DNA of 64,000 nucleotides, taken from positions 310,001 to 374,000 of the forward strand of contig NZ_JAFJMJ010000002.1 in NCBI RefSeq assembly GCF_017309385.1, written 5' to 3'. Shown here piece after piece: positions 35,226 to 44,108 of this stretch. Source of the stretch: Amycolatopsis sp. 195334CR (lineage in GTDB: Bacteria; Actinomycetota; Actinomycetes; Mycobacteriales; Pseudonocardiaceae). The notes under the pieces are model-generated. The model did not search any database and was not told the origin of the DNA. It saw only the letters and a program-made list of their open reading frames with translations. Positions within the stretch are counted from its first letter, which is position 1. Every line of letters begins with the position of its first letter. The position numbers and the translations under genes were made by a program.

Positions 35226-35945
35226 ATGACCACTGGGGTGAACGACTACGACAGCTTCGCCGAGGCGTACAACGCGGAGAACGAAAGCAGTCTCAACAAC
35301 GCCTATTACGAGCGGCCCGCGACCCTGGCCCTCGCCGGGGACGTGGCCGGCAGGCGCATTCTCGATGTGGGTTGTGGTGCGGGCCCGCTGTTCGAGGCTT
35401 TGCGTGATCGGGGTGCGCTGGTGTCCGGTTTCGACCGCAGCGCCGGAATGCTCGAGCTGGCCCGGCGTCGCCTCGGTGCCGACGCGGACCTGCGGGTTGC
35501 CGACGTGGCCGAGCCGTTGCCCTACCCGGACGCCTCGTTCGACGACGTCATCGCCTCCCTGGTGTTGCACTACCTGCAGGACTGGGGCCCGACCCTCGCC
35601 GAGGTGCGGCGGGTGCTCAAGCCCGGCGGCCGATTCATCACCTCGGTCAACCACCCCACGGCCGAATACTGCTTCGCGCGCCTGTCCGGGCACCGGCCGG
35701 ACTACTTCGCGACCTACGAGTCGATCGAGGAATTGGACCTGGCCGGGGTGGCCGCCCCGGTGCGGTACTGGAACCGCCCGCTGCACGCGATGACCGACGC
35801 CTTCACCGCGGCGGGTTTCCGGCTGTCGGTGCTCAGCGAACCGCAGCCGGTGGAGGCCGCGAAGGAGAAGTTCCCCGGGGATTTCGAGCTGCTCGCGACG
35901 GCGCCGAGCTTCCTGTTCTTCGTGCTGGAGTCTCCTTCCGGTTAG
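35226..35945 (+). CDS. Class I SAM-dependent methyltransferase
   Basis: 239 residues from ATG 35226. N terminus YDSFAEAYNAENESS, then the SAM-binding motif I ILDVGCGAGPLFEAL, acidic residue after strand 2 (SGFDRSAGML), motif IV around PDASFDDVIASLVLHYLQDW and LKPGGRFITSVNHP, all of the Methyltransf_11 type (ubiquinone/menaquinone-like small-molecule methylases). Substrate not predictable. Its 3' end meets the molybdoenzyme operon, overlapping by 4 nt tail-to-tail. Confidence 0.92.
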   Translation: MTTGVNDYDSFAEAYNAENESSLNNAYYERPATLALAGDVAGRRILDVGCGAGPLFEALRDRGALVSGFDRSAGMLELARRRLGADADLRVADVAEPLPYPDASFDDVIASLVLHYLQDWGPTLAEVRRVLKPGGRFITSVNHPTAEYCFARLSGHRPDYFATYESIEELDLAGVAAPVRYWNRPLHAMTDAFTAAGFRLSVLSEPQPVEAAKEKFPGDFELLATAPSFLFFVLESPSG

Positions 35946-38152
35946 AGGAGTTTGTCGAGGGTGATGGGCAGGTCCCGGATGCGTTTGCCGGTGGCGTGGT
36001 GGACGGCGTTCGCGACGGCGCCGGCGACGCCGGTGATGCCGACCTCCCCGATGCCGATCAGGCCCAGCGGCATGGTCGGGTCCGGCACGTCCAGGTAGTG
36101 CACGTCGATCGGCGGGATGTCGGCGTGCACGGGCACGTGGTACTCCGACAGGCTCGGGTTCATGATCCGCCCGGTGCGCGGGTCGACCAGGGTCTCCTCC
36201 GACAGCGCCATGCCGATGCCCATCACGATCCCGCCCTTGAGCTGGCTGGTGGCGGTTTTCGCGTTGATCACCCGGCCCACGTCGAACACGCCGGTCCAGC
36301 GGGAGACCCGGGTTTCCCCGGTGTCCGGGTCGACGCGCACCTCGCAGAAGTGCGCACCGCTCGCCGCCTTCACCCAGCGCCGCTGGTCCATGACGAACTT
36401 CGACATGAACCGGACCTGCCCGGCCACCGCGCCGAGACCGGATTCGGCGCCGACCGAGGCTTCCAGGTAGGGCTTCCCGGCGGCGGCGATGATCTCACCG
36501 GGTGAGCCGCCGGGGTGCTTCTTCGCCAGTGCGGCCAGTGCGGTCGTGAGCTTCTCGCAGGCGGAGAGCAGGCTGGCCGCGACGCTGGCCGTCTGGGCGG
36601 AGCCGCCGGCGCTGGGGCCGGTCGGCAACACGGTGTCGCCGTACTCCACGCGGACCGATTCGAACGGGACGCCGAGCGCGTCCGCGGCGATCTGCGCCTG
36701 GGCGGTCGCGGCGCCCATGCCCATTTCCTGGAAGCCGCAGCGGACCAGTACCGAGCCGTCGGCCGACCAGCGCACCAGCACGTTGGCCGGGAACTGCCAC
36801 GCCGGGTGGTACGCCGCCGCGACGCCCCAGCCGACCAGCCACCGCCCGTCCCGCATCGAACCGGGTTCCGGGGTCCGGTCGGCCCAGCCGAATTCGTCGG
36901 CTCCGCGGGCGAAGCACTCGCGCAGCATGCGGTGGGCGAACTTCTTGCCGTCCAGCGGATTCACCGTCGGTTCGTTGCGCATGCGCAGTTCGATCGGGTC
37001 GATGCCGATGCGGTAGGCGAGTTCGTCGACGGTGGCTTCCAGCGCGAAGGTGCCGATGGCCTCGCCGGGGGCGCGCATGAAGGTGTTCGGCGTGGTGTCG
37101 AGTTCGACGAGGTTCTGCTGTACGAGGATGTTCTCGGCGGCGTAGAGGTGCCGCGACTGCGAGGTGACCTGCTCCGGGCCGCCGCCTCCGCTGCCGGTCT
37201 GGGTGATGCTGGTGTGGATGAGCGAGGTCAGCCGCCCGTCGGTGTCGGCGCCGAGCGCGACCCGCTGGCTGGACGGCGTCCGGCCGCCGACCGTGCGGTA
37301 GACGCTTTCCCGGCTGAGCAGCATGCGGACCGGGCGGCCGGTCATCCTGGCGGCGAGCGCGGTCAGCACGGTGCCCGCCCAGACCGCGCCCTTGCCGCCG
37401 AAGCCACCGCCGACGAACGGTGCGAGCACGCGGATCCCGGCGACCGGCACGTCGAACTTCAGCGCGAGGTGCCGCCGCACCCAGTCGACGCTCTGCGTGG
37501 CTTCGTGCACGGTCAGCCGGTCGCCGTCCCACAACGCGGTGGTGGCGTGGGGTTCGATCGCGTTGTGGTTGTGGGCCGGGGTGGAGTACCGCAGGTCCAC
37601 CGAGACCGGCGCGGCGGCGAGCGCGGCTTCGGCGTCGCCCTTCTTGGCGCCCCCGGACTGGATCATGCTGTTCGGCTGGGGTTTGGCGTTCTTCTGTTCG
37701 GTCTTGAAGTCCACTGTGGACGGAATGGTCGTGTACTCGGCGCGTACCAGCGCGCCCGCCTCGCGCGCGGCTTCGAGCGTGTCGGCGACGACCACCGCGA
37801 TCGGCTGCCCGTTCCAGAAGATCTCGTCGGTGTTCAGGTAGTTCACCCTGGTACCGGAGGCGAGCGTGCTCAGGTTGAGGGGGTTGGGCTTCGCGGGCTT
37901 CTTCATGCGCGGCGCGTTCTCGTGGGTGATGACGGCCAGCACGCCGGGCACGGCGAGCGCGGCCGCGGTGTCGATGGCAGCGATCCGGCCGCGGGCGACG
38001 GTCGAGTGCACCATGGCCGCGTAGGCGAGGCCCGGGAAGGGGAACTCCGCGGCGTAGCGCGCTTCGCCGGTGGTCTTGACCGCACCGTCGACCCGATCCA
38101 GCGGACGGCCGACGGCCTTGGCGGCTGAGGGGGCTTCTTGCAGTTGGGTCAT
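35942..38152 (-). CDS. Molybdenum-cofactor subunit of a PaoABC/xanthine-dehydrogenase family enzyme
   Basis: 736 residues. It begins with the aldehyde-oxidase hammerhead domain (VDGAVKTTGEARYAAEF) and continues with molybdopterin-binding stretches (VGGGFGGKG near residue 250, GFQEMGMGAATAQAQ, GPSAGGSAQTASVAAS) and ends with IGIGEVGITGVAGAVANAV, which carries the catalytic glutamate loop (GxGE). Two-chain PaoC/YagR-type architecture. Together with the FAD and 2Fe-2S subunits it hydroxylates aldehydes or N-heterocycles; exact substrate unknown. It is separated from the FAD subunit gene by an unusual 327-bp G-skewed gap. Confidence 0.93.
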   Translation of the reverse strand: MTQLQEAPSAAKAVGRPLDRVDGAVKTTGEARYAAEFPFPGLAYAAMVHSTVARGRIAAIDTAAALAVPGVLAVITHENAPRMKKPAKPNPLNLSTLASGTRVNYLNTDEIFWNGQPIAVVVADTLEAAREAGALVRAEYTTIPSTVDFKTEQKNAKPQPNSMIQSGGAKKGDAEAALAAAPVSVDLRYSTPAHNHNAIEPHATTALWDGDRLTVHEATQSVDWVRRHLALKFDVPVAGIRVLAPFVGGGFGGKGAVWAGTVLTALAARMTGRPVRMLLSRESVYRTVGGRTPSSQRVALGADTDGRLTSLIHTSITQTGSGGGGPEQVTSQSRHLYAAENILVQQNLVELDTTPNTFMRAPGEAIGTFALEATVDELAYRIGIDPIELRMRNEPTVNPLDGKKFAHRMLRECFARGADEFGWADRTPEPGSMRDGRWLVGWGVAAAYHPAWQFPANVLVRWSADGSVLVRCGFQEMGMGAATAQAQIAADALGVPFESVRVEYGDTVLPTGPSAGGSAQTASVAASLLSACEKLTTALAALAKKHPGGSPGEIIAAAGKPYLEASVGAESGLGAVAGQVRFMSKFVMDQRRWVKAASGAHFCEVRVDPDTGETRVSRWTGVFDVGRVINAKTATSQLKGGIVMGIGMALSEETLVDPRTGRIMNPSLSEYHVPVHADIPPIDVHYLDVPDPTMPLGLIGIGEVGITGVAGAVANAVHHATGKRIRDLPITLDKLL

Positions 38153-38479
38153 GGTTTCCTGCCGGTCGGTGGTCGCAGGGACATGGGCGGGGCGGCGGCG
38201 GTTTTGGGGTGCGATTTGCGGTGGGGTTTAGGGCACCGGGGTGGGGTGTCGGCCGTGTTGGGCGGCTGCCGGTGGGGTGGTCGGTTGGCGCGGAGCTGTG
38301 GTGGTGGCGCGTGGGCGAGGGCGCGGTGGTGACCCCGTTGGATGAGGGGTGGTGGCCCGTTGGGTGGGTGTTGTGGCTTCGTGGGGTGAGCGGAGGCGCG
38401 GAGGCGGTTCCGGGATGCTGTGGGCGATGGCGGCCAGGATGGATGGGTTCCCTGCGGCCAGGGCGGTGTGGGAGGGGAA
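38153..38479. other. 327-bp strongly G-skewed gap inside the molybdoenzyme operon
   Basis: No gene is credible here on either strand: reading frames are Trp/Gly/Arg-rich or Pro/Ser/Thr-rich with no family motif. The plus strand is very G-rich and C-poor (34 G against 8 C in 38341-38400), so the operon transcript, read from the minus strand, is C-rich and G-poor for most of the stretch. That is the composition of a Rho-utilisation (rut) site. The other junction of the operon overlaps by 4 nt, so this gap is exceptional. Confidence 0.6.
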
Positions 38480-39472
38480 CTAAGGGGTGAGGGTGGTGGT
38501 GAGCTGGCGCAGGGTGGCGACGATGGTCCGGCGCGCCAGGTCGATCTTGAAGGTGTTGTGGTCCCGGCCGATCGCGGTGGTGAGTTCGGCGTCGGCGGCG
38601 GTGGTGAAGGAGGGGTCGGTGGCGGGCGAGCCGAGTAGGGAGCGTTCGGCTTCGTGGGCGCGCCAGGGCTTTCCAGCCACGCCGCCGAGGGCCAGGCGCA
38701 CGGAGGTGATCGTCTGGTCCTGGACCTCCAGTGCGGCGGCGACCGAAACCAGGGCGAACGCATACGAGGCGCGGTCACGCACCTTGCGGTACCGCGAGTT
38801 CACGGCGAACGGCAGCGGCGGCAGTTCGACGGCGGTGATCAGCTCGTCCGCGGCCAGTTCCGTTTCAACAGAAGGGGTATCGCCCGGTAGCCGGTGGAAC
38901 TCGGTGATCGGGAGGCGGCGGATCCCCCGCAGGCTCTCCACCTCGATCGTCGCGTCCAGGGCGGCGAGGGCGACGCACAGGTCCGACGGGTGCGTGGCGA
39001 TGCACGCCTCGCCGGTGCCGAGGATGGCGTGGCCCCGGTTGAACCCGCCCAGCGCGTCGCAGCCGGCGCCCGGTTCGCGCTTGTTGCACGCCGACGCCGG
39101 ATCGTAGAAGTACGGACACCGGGTGCGCTGCAGCAGGTTCCCGCCGACCGTCGCCATGTTGCGCAGCTGGGCCGACGCCCCGGCCAGCACGGCCTGCGTG
39201 AGCACCGGGTAGCGCGTGCGGACCAACGGGTGCGCGGCCAGCGCGCTGTTGCGCACGAGCGCCCCGATGCGAAGGCCGCCGTCGGGCAGTTCCTCCACTT
39301 CGGTCAGCGGCAACCGGCTGATGTCCACGATCGCGTCCGGTCGCTCGACGGTGGCGCGCATCAGGTCGACCAGGTTCGTGCCGCCGCCGAGGAACTTCGC
39401 GTTCGGTTCGGCGGTGATGGCCCGCAGCGCCCCGGGCACGTCCGTGGCGCGGTGGTAGGTGAAGGACCTCAT
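38480..39472 (-). CDS. FAD-binding subunit with 4Fe-4S motif (PaoB-like)
   Basis: 330 residues from ATG 39472. FAD-binding motifs AKFLGGGTNLVDLMR and TVGGNLLQRTRCPYF match CO-dehydrogenase flavoprotein/PaoB proteins. The insert RCPYFYDPASACNKREPGAGCDA supplies the extra cysteines that in E. coli PaoB bind a 4Fe-4S cluster, placing this enzyme in the periplasmic-aldehyde-oxidoreductase branch rather than classical xanthine dehydrogenase. It relays electrons between the molybdenum and 2Fe-2S subunits. Start overlaps the 2Fe-2S gene by 4 nt. Confidence 0.93.
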   Translation of the reverse strand: MRSFTYHRATDVPGALRAITAEPNAKFLGGGTNLVDLMRATVERPDAIVDISRLPLTEVEELPDGGLRIGALVRNSALAAHPLVRTRYPVLTQAVLAGASAQLRNMATVGGNLLQRTRCPYFYDPASACNKREPGAGCDALGGFNRGHAILGTGEACIATHPSDLCVALAALDATIEVESLRGIRRLPITEFHRLPGDTPSVETELAADELITAVELPPLPFAVNSRYRKVRDRASYAFALVSVAAALEVQDQTITSVRLALGGVAGKPWRAHEAERSLLGSPATDPSFTTAADAELTTAIGRDHNTFKIDLARRTIVATLRQLTTTLTP

Positions 39473-39960
39473 GGCGTGGCCACCTCGCGGATCGCGTCGA
39501 CGATGCCGTTGTACGCACCGCACCGGCACAGGTTGCCGCTCATCCGCTCGCGGATCTCGGCGTCGGTCAGCTCGGTCCGCGGCGCGCCGACGTCCTCGGT
39601 CACCGCGCTCGGCATGCCCGACCGGTGCTCACCGAGCATGCCGAGCGCCGAGCACAGCTGACCCGGGGTGCAGTACCCGCACTGCAGGCCGTCGTGGCGG
39701 ACGAACGCCGCCTGCAGCGGGTCGTCCAGCCCCTCCACGGTGGTGATCTCGGCGTCCTCGTACTGCACGGCCAGCGCCAGGCACGAGTTGATCCGCACCC
39801 CGTCCGCGAGCACCGTGCAGGCCCCGCAGGCGCCCTGGTCGCAGCCCTTCTTCGTGCCGGTCAGCCCCAGGTGCTCACGCAACGCGTCCAGCAGGCTGAC
39901 CTGCGGCGGAAGGCTGAGCGCCGTGGTGGCCCCGTTGACCCGCAAGCGCAGCTCGGTCAC
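39469..39960 (-). CDS. 2Fe-2S iron-sulfur subunit (PaoA-like)
   Basis: 163 residues. Plant-type ferredoxin cluster GCDQGACGACTVL with a fourth Cys in RINSCLAL, and the second 2Fe-2S domain CGYCTPGQLCSALG...GNLCRCGAYNGI, the standard order of xanthine-dehydrogenase small subunits. No twin-arginine signal is present, unlike E. coli PaoA, so the enzyme may be cytoplasmic. First gene of the operon; divergent from a TetR regulator across 86 bp. No dedicated cofactor-insertion chaperone gene follows in the window. Confidence 0.94.
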   Translation of the reverse strand: MTELRLRVNGATTALSLPPQVSLLDALREHLGLTGTKKGCDQGACGACTVLADGVRINSCLALAVQYEDAEITTVEGLDDPLQAAFVRHDGLQCGYCTPGQLCSALGMLGEHRSGMPSAVTEDVGAPRTELTDAEIRERMSGNLCRCGAYNGIVDAIREVATP

Positions 39961-40007
39961 TGGTCCTCCTCTTCAGTCCGGTGGGGCCAGGTTAACGGAA
40001 CGGTGGT

Positions 40008-40020
40008 CTCTTAACAAGAG
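40008..40020. promoter_or_regulatory. Possible TetR operator between divergent operons
   Basis: CTCTTAACAAGAG has 5-bp arms around AAC in the 86-bp gap between the 2Fe-2S subunit gene and the TetR gene, in an AT-richer stretch with further TTAA sequences (GGTTAACGG, TTTTAAGC). It is placed to control both directions; short and only suggestive. Confidence 0.4.
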
Positions 40021-40046
40021 GACGGCGTTCTTTTAAGCTGGGTCGT

Positions 40047-40712
40047 ATGCTGTTGCGCGAGATGGGACAGGGATTCGTCCGGGCCAGGAGGCCGGAGCAG
40101 AAGCGGCAGCGGCGCGAGGCGATCCTCGCCGCCGCGCGCGAGCTCGCGCTGAAGTCCGGCGTGCGCTCGGTCAGCCTCGGCAACGTGGCCGCCGCCGTCT
40201 GCCTGGCCAAGTCCAATGTGGTCCGCTACTTCGGCACGCGCGAGGAGATCTACCTGGAGCTGGCCGCCGAGTGCTGGACCGAGTGGGGTGAGGCGCTCAA
40301 GGCCAGGCTGCCCGAGGTGGACGCCGCCGACAAGCTCTCCACCGCGATCGCCGAGACGCTGGAGGCGCGGCCGCTGTTCTGCGACCTGCTCGGCCACTCC
40401 GCGACCAGCCTGGAGCACAACGTGTCGGTCGAGGCGGCAGGCGCGTTCAAGCGGCAGGTGAAGCTGGTGCTCGGCGAACTGGGTGACGCGATCGCACGCA
40501 GGCCCATCGGCCTGACCGCCGCCGAGGGCTTCGAGATCGCGGCCGCGGGCACGATCTTCGCCGCCGCGCTGTACCCCGCGGCGAACCCGCCGTCGACCCT
40601 GCTCGAGGTGTACGAGCTGGACCCGGCGCTGAAGGCGATGTGCCCGCCGTTCGTGCCGACGATCGAACGCGCCCTGTTCGCGCTCGCGGCCGGGATGCCG
40701 GCGCTGCGATGA
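40047..40712 (+). CDS. TetR family transcriptional regulator
   Basis: 221 residues. The N-terminal helix-turn-helix is clear: RREAILAAARELALKSGVRSVSLGNVAAAVCLAKSNVVRYFGTREEIYLELAAE. The C-terminal ligand domain is of the TetR_C type with ETLEARPLFCDLLGH, a stretch typical of the YcdC/RutR-like actinobacterial group. It heads an operon with a serine hydrolase and two ATP-grasp genes (ATGA overlap at 40709-40712) and faces the molybdoenzyme operon, so it may regulate either or both. Confidence 0.92.
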   Translation: MLLREMGQGFVRARRPEQKRQRREAILAAARELALKSGVRSVSLGNVAAAVCLAKSNVVRYFGTREEIYLELAAECWTEWGEALKARLPEVDAADKLSTAIAETLEARPLFCDLLGHSATSLEHNVSVEAAGAFKRQVKLVLGELGDAIARRPIGLTAAEGFEIAAAGTIFAAALYPAANPPSTLLEVYELDPALKAMCPPFVPTIERALFALAAGMPALR

Positions 40713-41704
40713 TCGAGGGCACGGTCGCGCCGGGTTTCGAGGACGTCCGCGAGGCGTTCGACCTGGACCACGGCGGCGGCGCGCAACTGGCCGTCCACCA
40801 GCACGGCGAGTCGGTCGCCGATCTCTGGACGACCGGCGCGGCCGACCGGATCGCGGTCACCATGTCGTGCACGAAGGGGGTGCTGGCGATCTGCGCCCAC
40901 CTGCTCGCCGAACGCGGTGAGCTGGACCTCGACGCGCCGGTGACCCGGTACTGGCCCGAGTTCGGCACCGCCATGCCGGTCGCGTACCTGCTGTCCCACC
41001 GCGCCGGGCTGCCCGCCTTCGAGCTCGACGGCGCCGACCTGCTCGACTGGGACCGGTGCACCGGAGCGCTCGCCGGGCAACCCCCGGAATGGTCGCCGGG
41101 TACCGCGTTCGCCTACCACTCGACCACGTTCGGCTTCCTGGTCGGCGAGGTGATCCGGCGGGTCACCGGCACCAACGCCGGCCGGTTCTTCGACGAGGAA
41201 CTGGCCCGCCCGCTGGGGCTCGACCTGTGGATCGGGCTGCCCGCCGAGCAGGAACACCGGGTCGCGCCGATCGGCCCGAACCGGACACCACTGGCCGAAC
41301 TGCTGACGACGCGCGCGGGCCGAGCCGCGGAAATCCCGTCGGCCAACGGAATCGGTGACGCGCGCTCGCTGGCCAAGCTGTACTCGGCCGTCCTCAATGG
41401 ACTCCTGAAGCCGGAAACCCTCGACCGCGCGTGCGTTCCGCAGACCGACGGACTGCCGACGCCGGTGGTCATGCCGCACCCGCAACGGTTTTCCCTCGGC
41501 TTCGAACTGGAGCGCAGTGCGTCGCCCCTGCTCGGCCCGACCTCGTTCGGTCACGCCGGTGCCGGTGGGCGGCTGGCCTTCGCCGATCGCGAGACCGGCC
41601 TGGCCGTCGGGTACGTGTGCACGCATTCCGGCTGGAATCCGGGGCGCGGGCCGGACGAGCGCTGGTTGCCGTGGCTCACCGCGCTCAGGCGTCGGCGCTC
41701 GTGA
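40709..41704 (+). CDS. Serine beta-lactamase-like hydrolase / class VIII esterase type
   Basis: 331 residues, ATG overlapping the TetR stop. Beta-lactamase/transpeptidase-like fold: nucleophile motif SCTK (S-x-x-K) in IAVTMSCTKGVLAIC, second motif YHS in FAYHSTTFGFLVGEVI (Tyr-x-Ser/Asn), and C-terminal FGHAGAGGRLAFADRETG in place of KTG. No signal peptide, so it is cytoplasmic and probably an esterase or peptidase rather than a resistance enzyme. Its overlaps with the ATP-grasp genes suggest it trims or hydrolyses the same small molecule or a carrier ester. Confidence 0.88.
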   Translation: MIEGTVAPGFEDVREAFDLDHGGGAQLAVHQHGESVADLWTTGAADRIAVTMSCTKGVLAICAHLLAERGELDLDAPVTRYWPEFGTAMPVAYLLSHRAGLPAFELDGADLLDWDRCTGALAGQPPEWSPGTAFAYHSTTFGFLVGEVIRRVTGTNAGRFFDEELARPLGLDLWIGLPAEQEHRVAPIGPNRTPLAELLTTRAGRAAEIPSANGIGDARSLAKLYSAVLNGLLKPETLDRACVPQTDGLPTPVVMPHPQRFSLGFELERSASPLLGPTSFGHAGAGGRLAFADRETGLAVGYVCTHSGWNPGRGPDERWLPWLTALRRRRS

Positions 41705-42927
41705 GCCTGCTCGTGGTCCACGTGGCGAACGTCGCCCGCCGACGCCACTTCGCCCGGTTGCGGGCGCACTGCCCGCGCCTGCTCCTGCTGATGCGCGAGC
41801 CCTCGTGGGAGGCGGAGTTCGCCGATCGGGTGGTCGACGCGGACACCACCGACCTGGCCGCCACCGTGGCGGCGGCGCGAGCGCTGGCGGAACGCGAGCC
41901 GGTGCACGGGGTGCTCGCGTTCGTCGAGCACGCGGTGCCGCTGGCCGCGGCGGTCGCCGCCGAACTCGGGTTGCCGTTCGTCAGCCCGGAAACGGCGTAC
42001 CTGGCCAGGGACAAGCACGCGATGCGGCAGGCATTCGCCGAGGCCGGTCTGGCACAGCCCGGATTCGGTGTGGCCCGGACGGTCGCCGAAGCACTCGCCG
42101 CGGCCGATCGGATCGGGTATCCGCTGGTGCTGAAGCCGATTCTGGGCGGTGGCAGCAAGTACGTGGTGCGGGTGGACGACCCCGGGCAGCTCGCGGAGCG
42201 GTTCGAAGCCACGCGCCGGGGCGCCTGGGACGGCTTCGCCGACGACGCCCTGCGCGAGGTCGCGCTCGAACGACACGGCGAAGGCCTGCTGCTGGAAGGG
42301 TTCCTGCCCGGCGCCGAGGTCAGCGTCGAGTCGCTTGTGGACGGTGGACGGACCGAAGTGGTGGCGGTGCACGACAAACCACTGCCGATGAACGGGCCGT
42401 ACTTCGAGGAACTGAGCTACACCACGCCGAGCCGGTTGTCCTCCCCGGTGCTTGACCGGATCGCCGAGGTGACCGCCGCCGCGCACGACGCGCTCGGCAT
42501 CACCCTCGGCGGCACGCACACCGAACTGCGGATCGACGGCGGGGAGCCGAAGATCCTGGAGACGGCCGCCCGGGTCGGCGGCGGTGGTGTCTACCGGTCG
42601 GTGTTGCTGAGCACCGGCGTCGACCTGATCGCCGCGGCGGCGGATCTCGCGCTGGGGCGGTCGCCCCAGGTGCGCGCGGAGGCGGCCCGGCCGGTGGGAA
42701 CGTACACCTTCTTCGCCGAGAAAGCTGGTGAAGTCGTTGCGGTGAAAGGACTTCCCGATCCGGCGGTAAGCGAGTACGAGGTCTACGTCGAGCCGGGTGA
42801 TGTGGTGGACGTGCCACCGCACGTGTCGAAGTCGCACGGCTGCGCGTTGTTCACCGCGGACACGGTGTCCGGACTGGACGAGGTGCAGCGCCGGCTGACG
42901 CGCACGATCCGGATCGAAACCCGGTGA
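41701..42927 (+). CDS. ATP-grasp ligase 1 of a tandem pair
   Basis: 408 residues, GTG overlapping the hydrolase TGA. An N-terminal preATP-grasp domain (HGVLAFVEHAVPLAAAVAAEL, RDKHAMRQAFAEAG) leads to the ATP-grasp core: YPLVLKPILGGGSKYVV, LLLEGFLPGAEVSVES, THTELRIDGGEPKILETAAR with the metal-binding Glu, and RVGGGGVYRSV. The layout is that of L-amino-acid/dipeptide ligases and related carboxylate-amine ligases. Substrates unknown. It is coupled to a second, distinct ATP-grasp gene, implying two successive ligations. Confidence 0.9.
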   Translation: MSLLVVHVANVARRRHFARLRAHCPRLLLLMREPSWEAEFADRVVDADTTDLAATVAAARALAEREPVHGVLAFVEHAVPLAAAVAAELGLPFVSPETAYLARDKHAMRQAFAEAGLAQPGFGVARTVAEALAAADRIGYPLVLKPILGGGSKYVVRVDDPGQLAERFEATRRGAWDGFADDALREVALERHGEGLLLEGFLPGAEVSVESLVDGGRTEVVAVHDKPLPMNGPYFEELSYTTPSRLSSPVLDRIAEVTAAAHDALGITLGGTHTELRIDGGEPKILETAARVGGGGVYRSVLLSTGVDLIAAAADLALGRSPQVRAEAARPVGTYTFFAEKAGEVVAVKGLPDPAVSEYEVYVEPGDVVDVPPHVSKSHGCALFTADTVSGLDEVQRRLTRTIRIETR

Positions 42928-44108
42928 AGGCGTTACACCTGCTCGTTCTCGGTGCCTGGCCGGAGCTGGCGAACAACCTCGCCGGGCTGCCCGCCAGGGT
43001 CACCCTGGTGCAGTTGCCGTCGCCGGAACCGGGACGGGAGGCCGCCTGGGTCCACCGGTACCTGCCGCTCGACTACCGGGACGTGCCCGGCACGGTCGCC
43101 GCGATGGAACGCCTGCACGCCAACGATCCGGTCGACGTGGTGGTCGGACTGCGGCACTACTCGCTGCCCGCGCTGGCGGCCGTCGCGACGGCGCTGGGCG
43201 TGCCGTCGACGCCCGGTCCGGCGCACACCGTGGCGCAGGACAAGGCCGACGTCCGCGCCTTGATCGCCGAGGGGGCGCCACGCCCGGTCGCGTACCGGAT
43301 TTGCCGTGACGAAAGGGAACTGGCCGCCTTCGCCGCGGAAACCGGGTACCCGCTGATCGTGAAACCCGTGGTGGGAGCCGGGAAAGAGGGTGTCCATTCG
43401 GTACGGGACGCGGCGGAGATCGGACGAGCCTGGCGGCACGCGGCGGCGACCGGCGTGGCCGTGCTGGCCGAGGAACTGGTCACCGGTCAGGAGCTGAGCG
43501 TGGAACTGCGCTCGGTCGGCGGCAGGCACGAAGTGCTTGCGGTGACGGACAAACTGACCACCGGGCCGCCGAACTTCGTCGAACTGCGACACGTGCTCCC
43601 CGCCCGGATCGGCGCGGCGGAGGCCGAAGCGGTCGCCACCGAAGCCGTGCGCGCGGTGACCGCGATCGGGCATCGCGACGGCCCCACGCACGTCGAGTTC
43701 GTGCTCACCGCCGACGGGCCCGCGGTGGTCGAGATCAACCGGCGGATGGCCGGTGACCAGATCTTCGAGCTGCTGCACCTGGCCACCGGCCGGAACCTGA
43801 TGCGGGAGTCGTTGCTGGACGCCATCGGCGTGGCGCACGAACCGCCCGCGGACCTCGGTTTCGGGGCGGCGATCCGGTTCCCGGTCGCCGCGCGGTCCGG
43901 CCGGGTGGCCGAGCCGCTGCCCGCGGTGGCGGTGCCCGGCCTGGTGCGTGCCCGATTTGTGGTGGTATCGGGGGAAATGGTGCATCCGCCAGTGACCAAT
44001 CACGACCGTCTGGGGCAGCTCGTCACCGTCGCGGACACGGCCCGCGAGGCGGCCGAAGCCGCCGATTCGGCGGACCGGTTGATCGCTGTTCGATTGCTTG
44101 AGGGCTGA
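42924..44108 (+). CDS. ATP-grasp ligase 2 of a tandem pair
   Basis: 394 residues, GTG overlapping the first ligase stop. Core motifs: QDKADVRALIAEGAPRP, YPLIVKPVVGAGKEGVHSV, LAEELVTGQELSVELRS, and THVEFVLTADGPAVVEINRR. It differs clearly from its neighbour, so this is not a recent duplication. Like other carboxylate-amine ligases it should activate a carboxylate as acyl phosphate and couple an amine. Last gene of the TetR operon; a 244-bp gap separates it from the 43-residue peptide gene. Confidence 0.9.
   Translation: MKALHLLVLGAWPELANNLAGLPARVTLVQLPSPEPGREAAWVHRYLPLDYRDVPGTVAAMERLHANDPVDVVVGLRHYSLPALAAVATALGVPSTPGPAHTVAQDKADVRALIAEGAPRPVAYRICRDERELAAFAAETGYPLIVKPVVGAGKEGVHSVRDAAEIGRAWRHAAATGVAVLAEELVTGQELSVELRSVGGRHEVLAVTDKLTTGPPNFVELRHVLPARIGAAEAEAVATEAVRAVTAIGHRDGPTHVEFVLTADGPAVVEINRRMAGDQIFELLHLATGRNLMRESLLDAIGVAHEPPADLGFGAAIRFPVAARSGRVAEPLPAVAVPGLVRARFVVVSGEMVHPPVTNHDRLGQLVTVADTAREAAEAADSADRLIAVRLLEG

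Noticed and set aside
38209..38490. A 93-codon Trp/Gly-rich plus-strand frame in the molybdoenzyme gap
   Set aside because: Product composition follows the G-skew, with no plausible ribosome-binding site or family; it also runs into the FAD-subunit gene on the other strand.
40709..41704. Beta-lactamase resistance gene
   Set aside because: No signal peptide, a YxS second motif and no KTG; it sits in a biosynthetic-looking operon. Esterase or peptidase activity is more likely.
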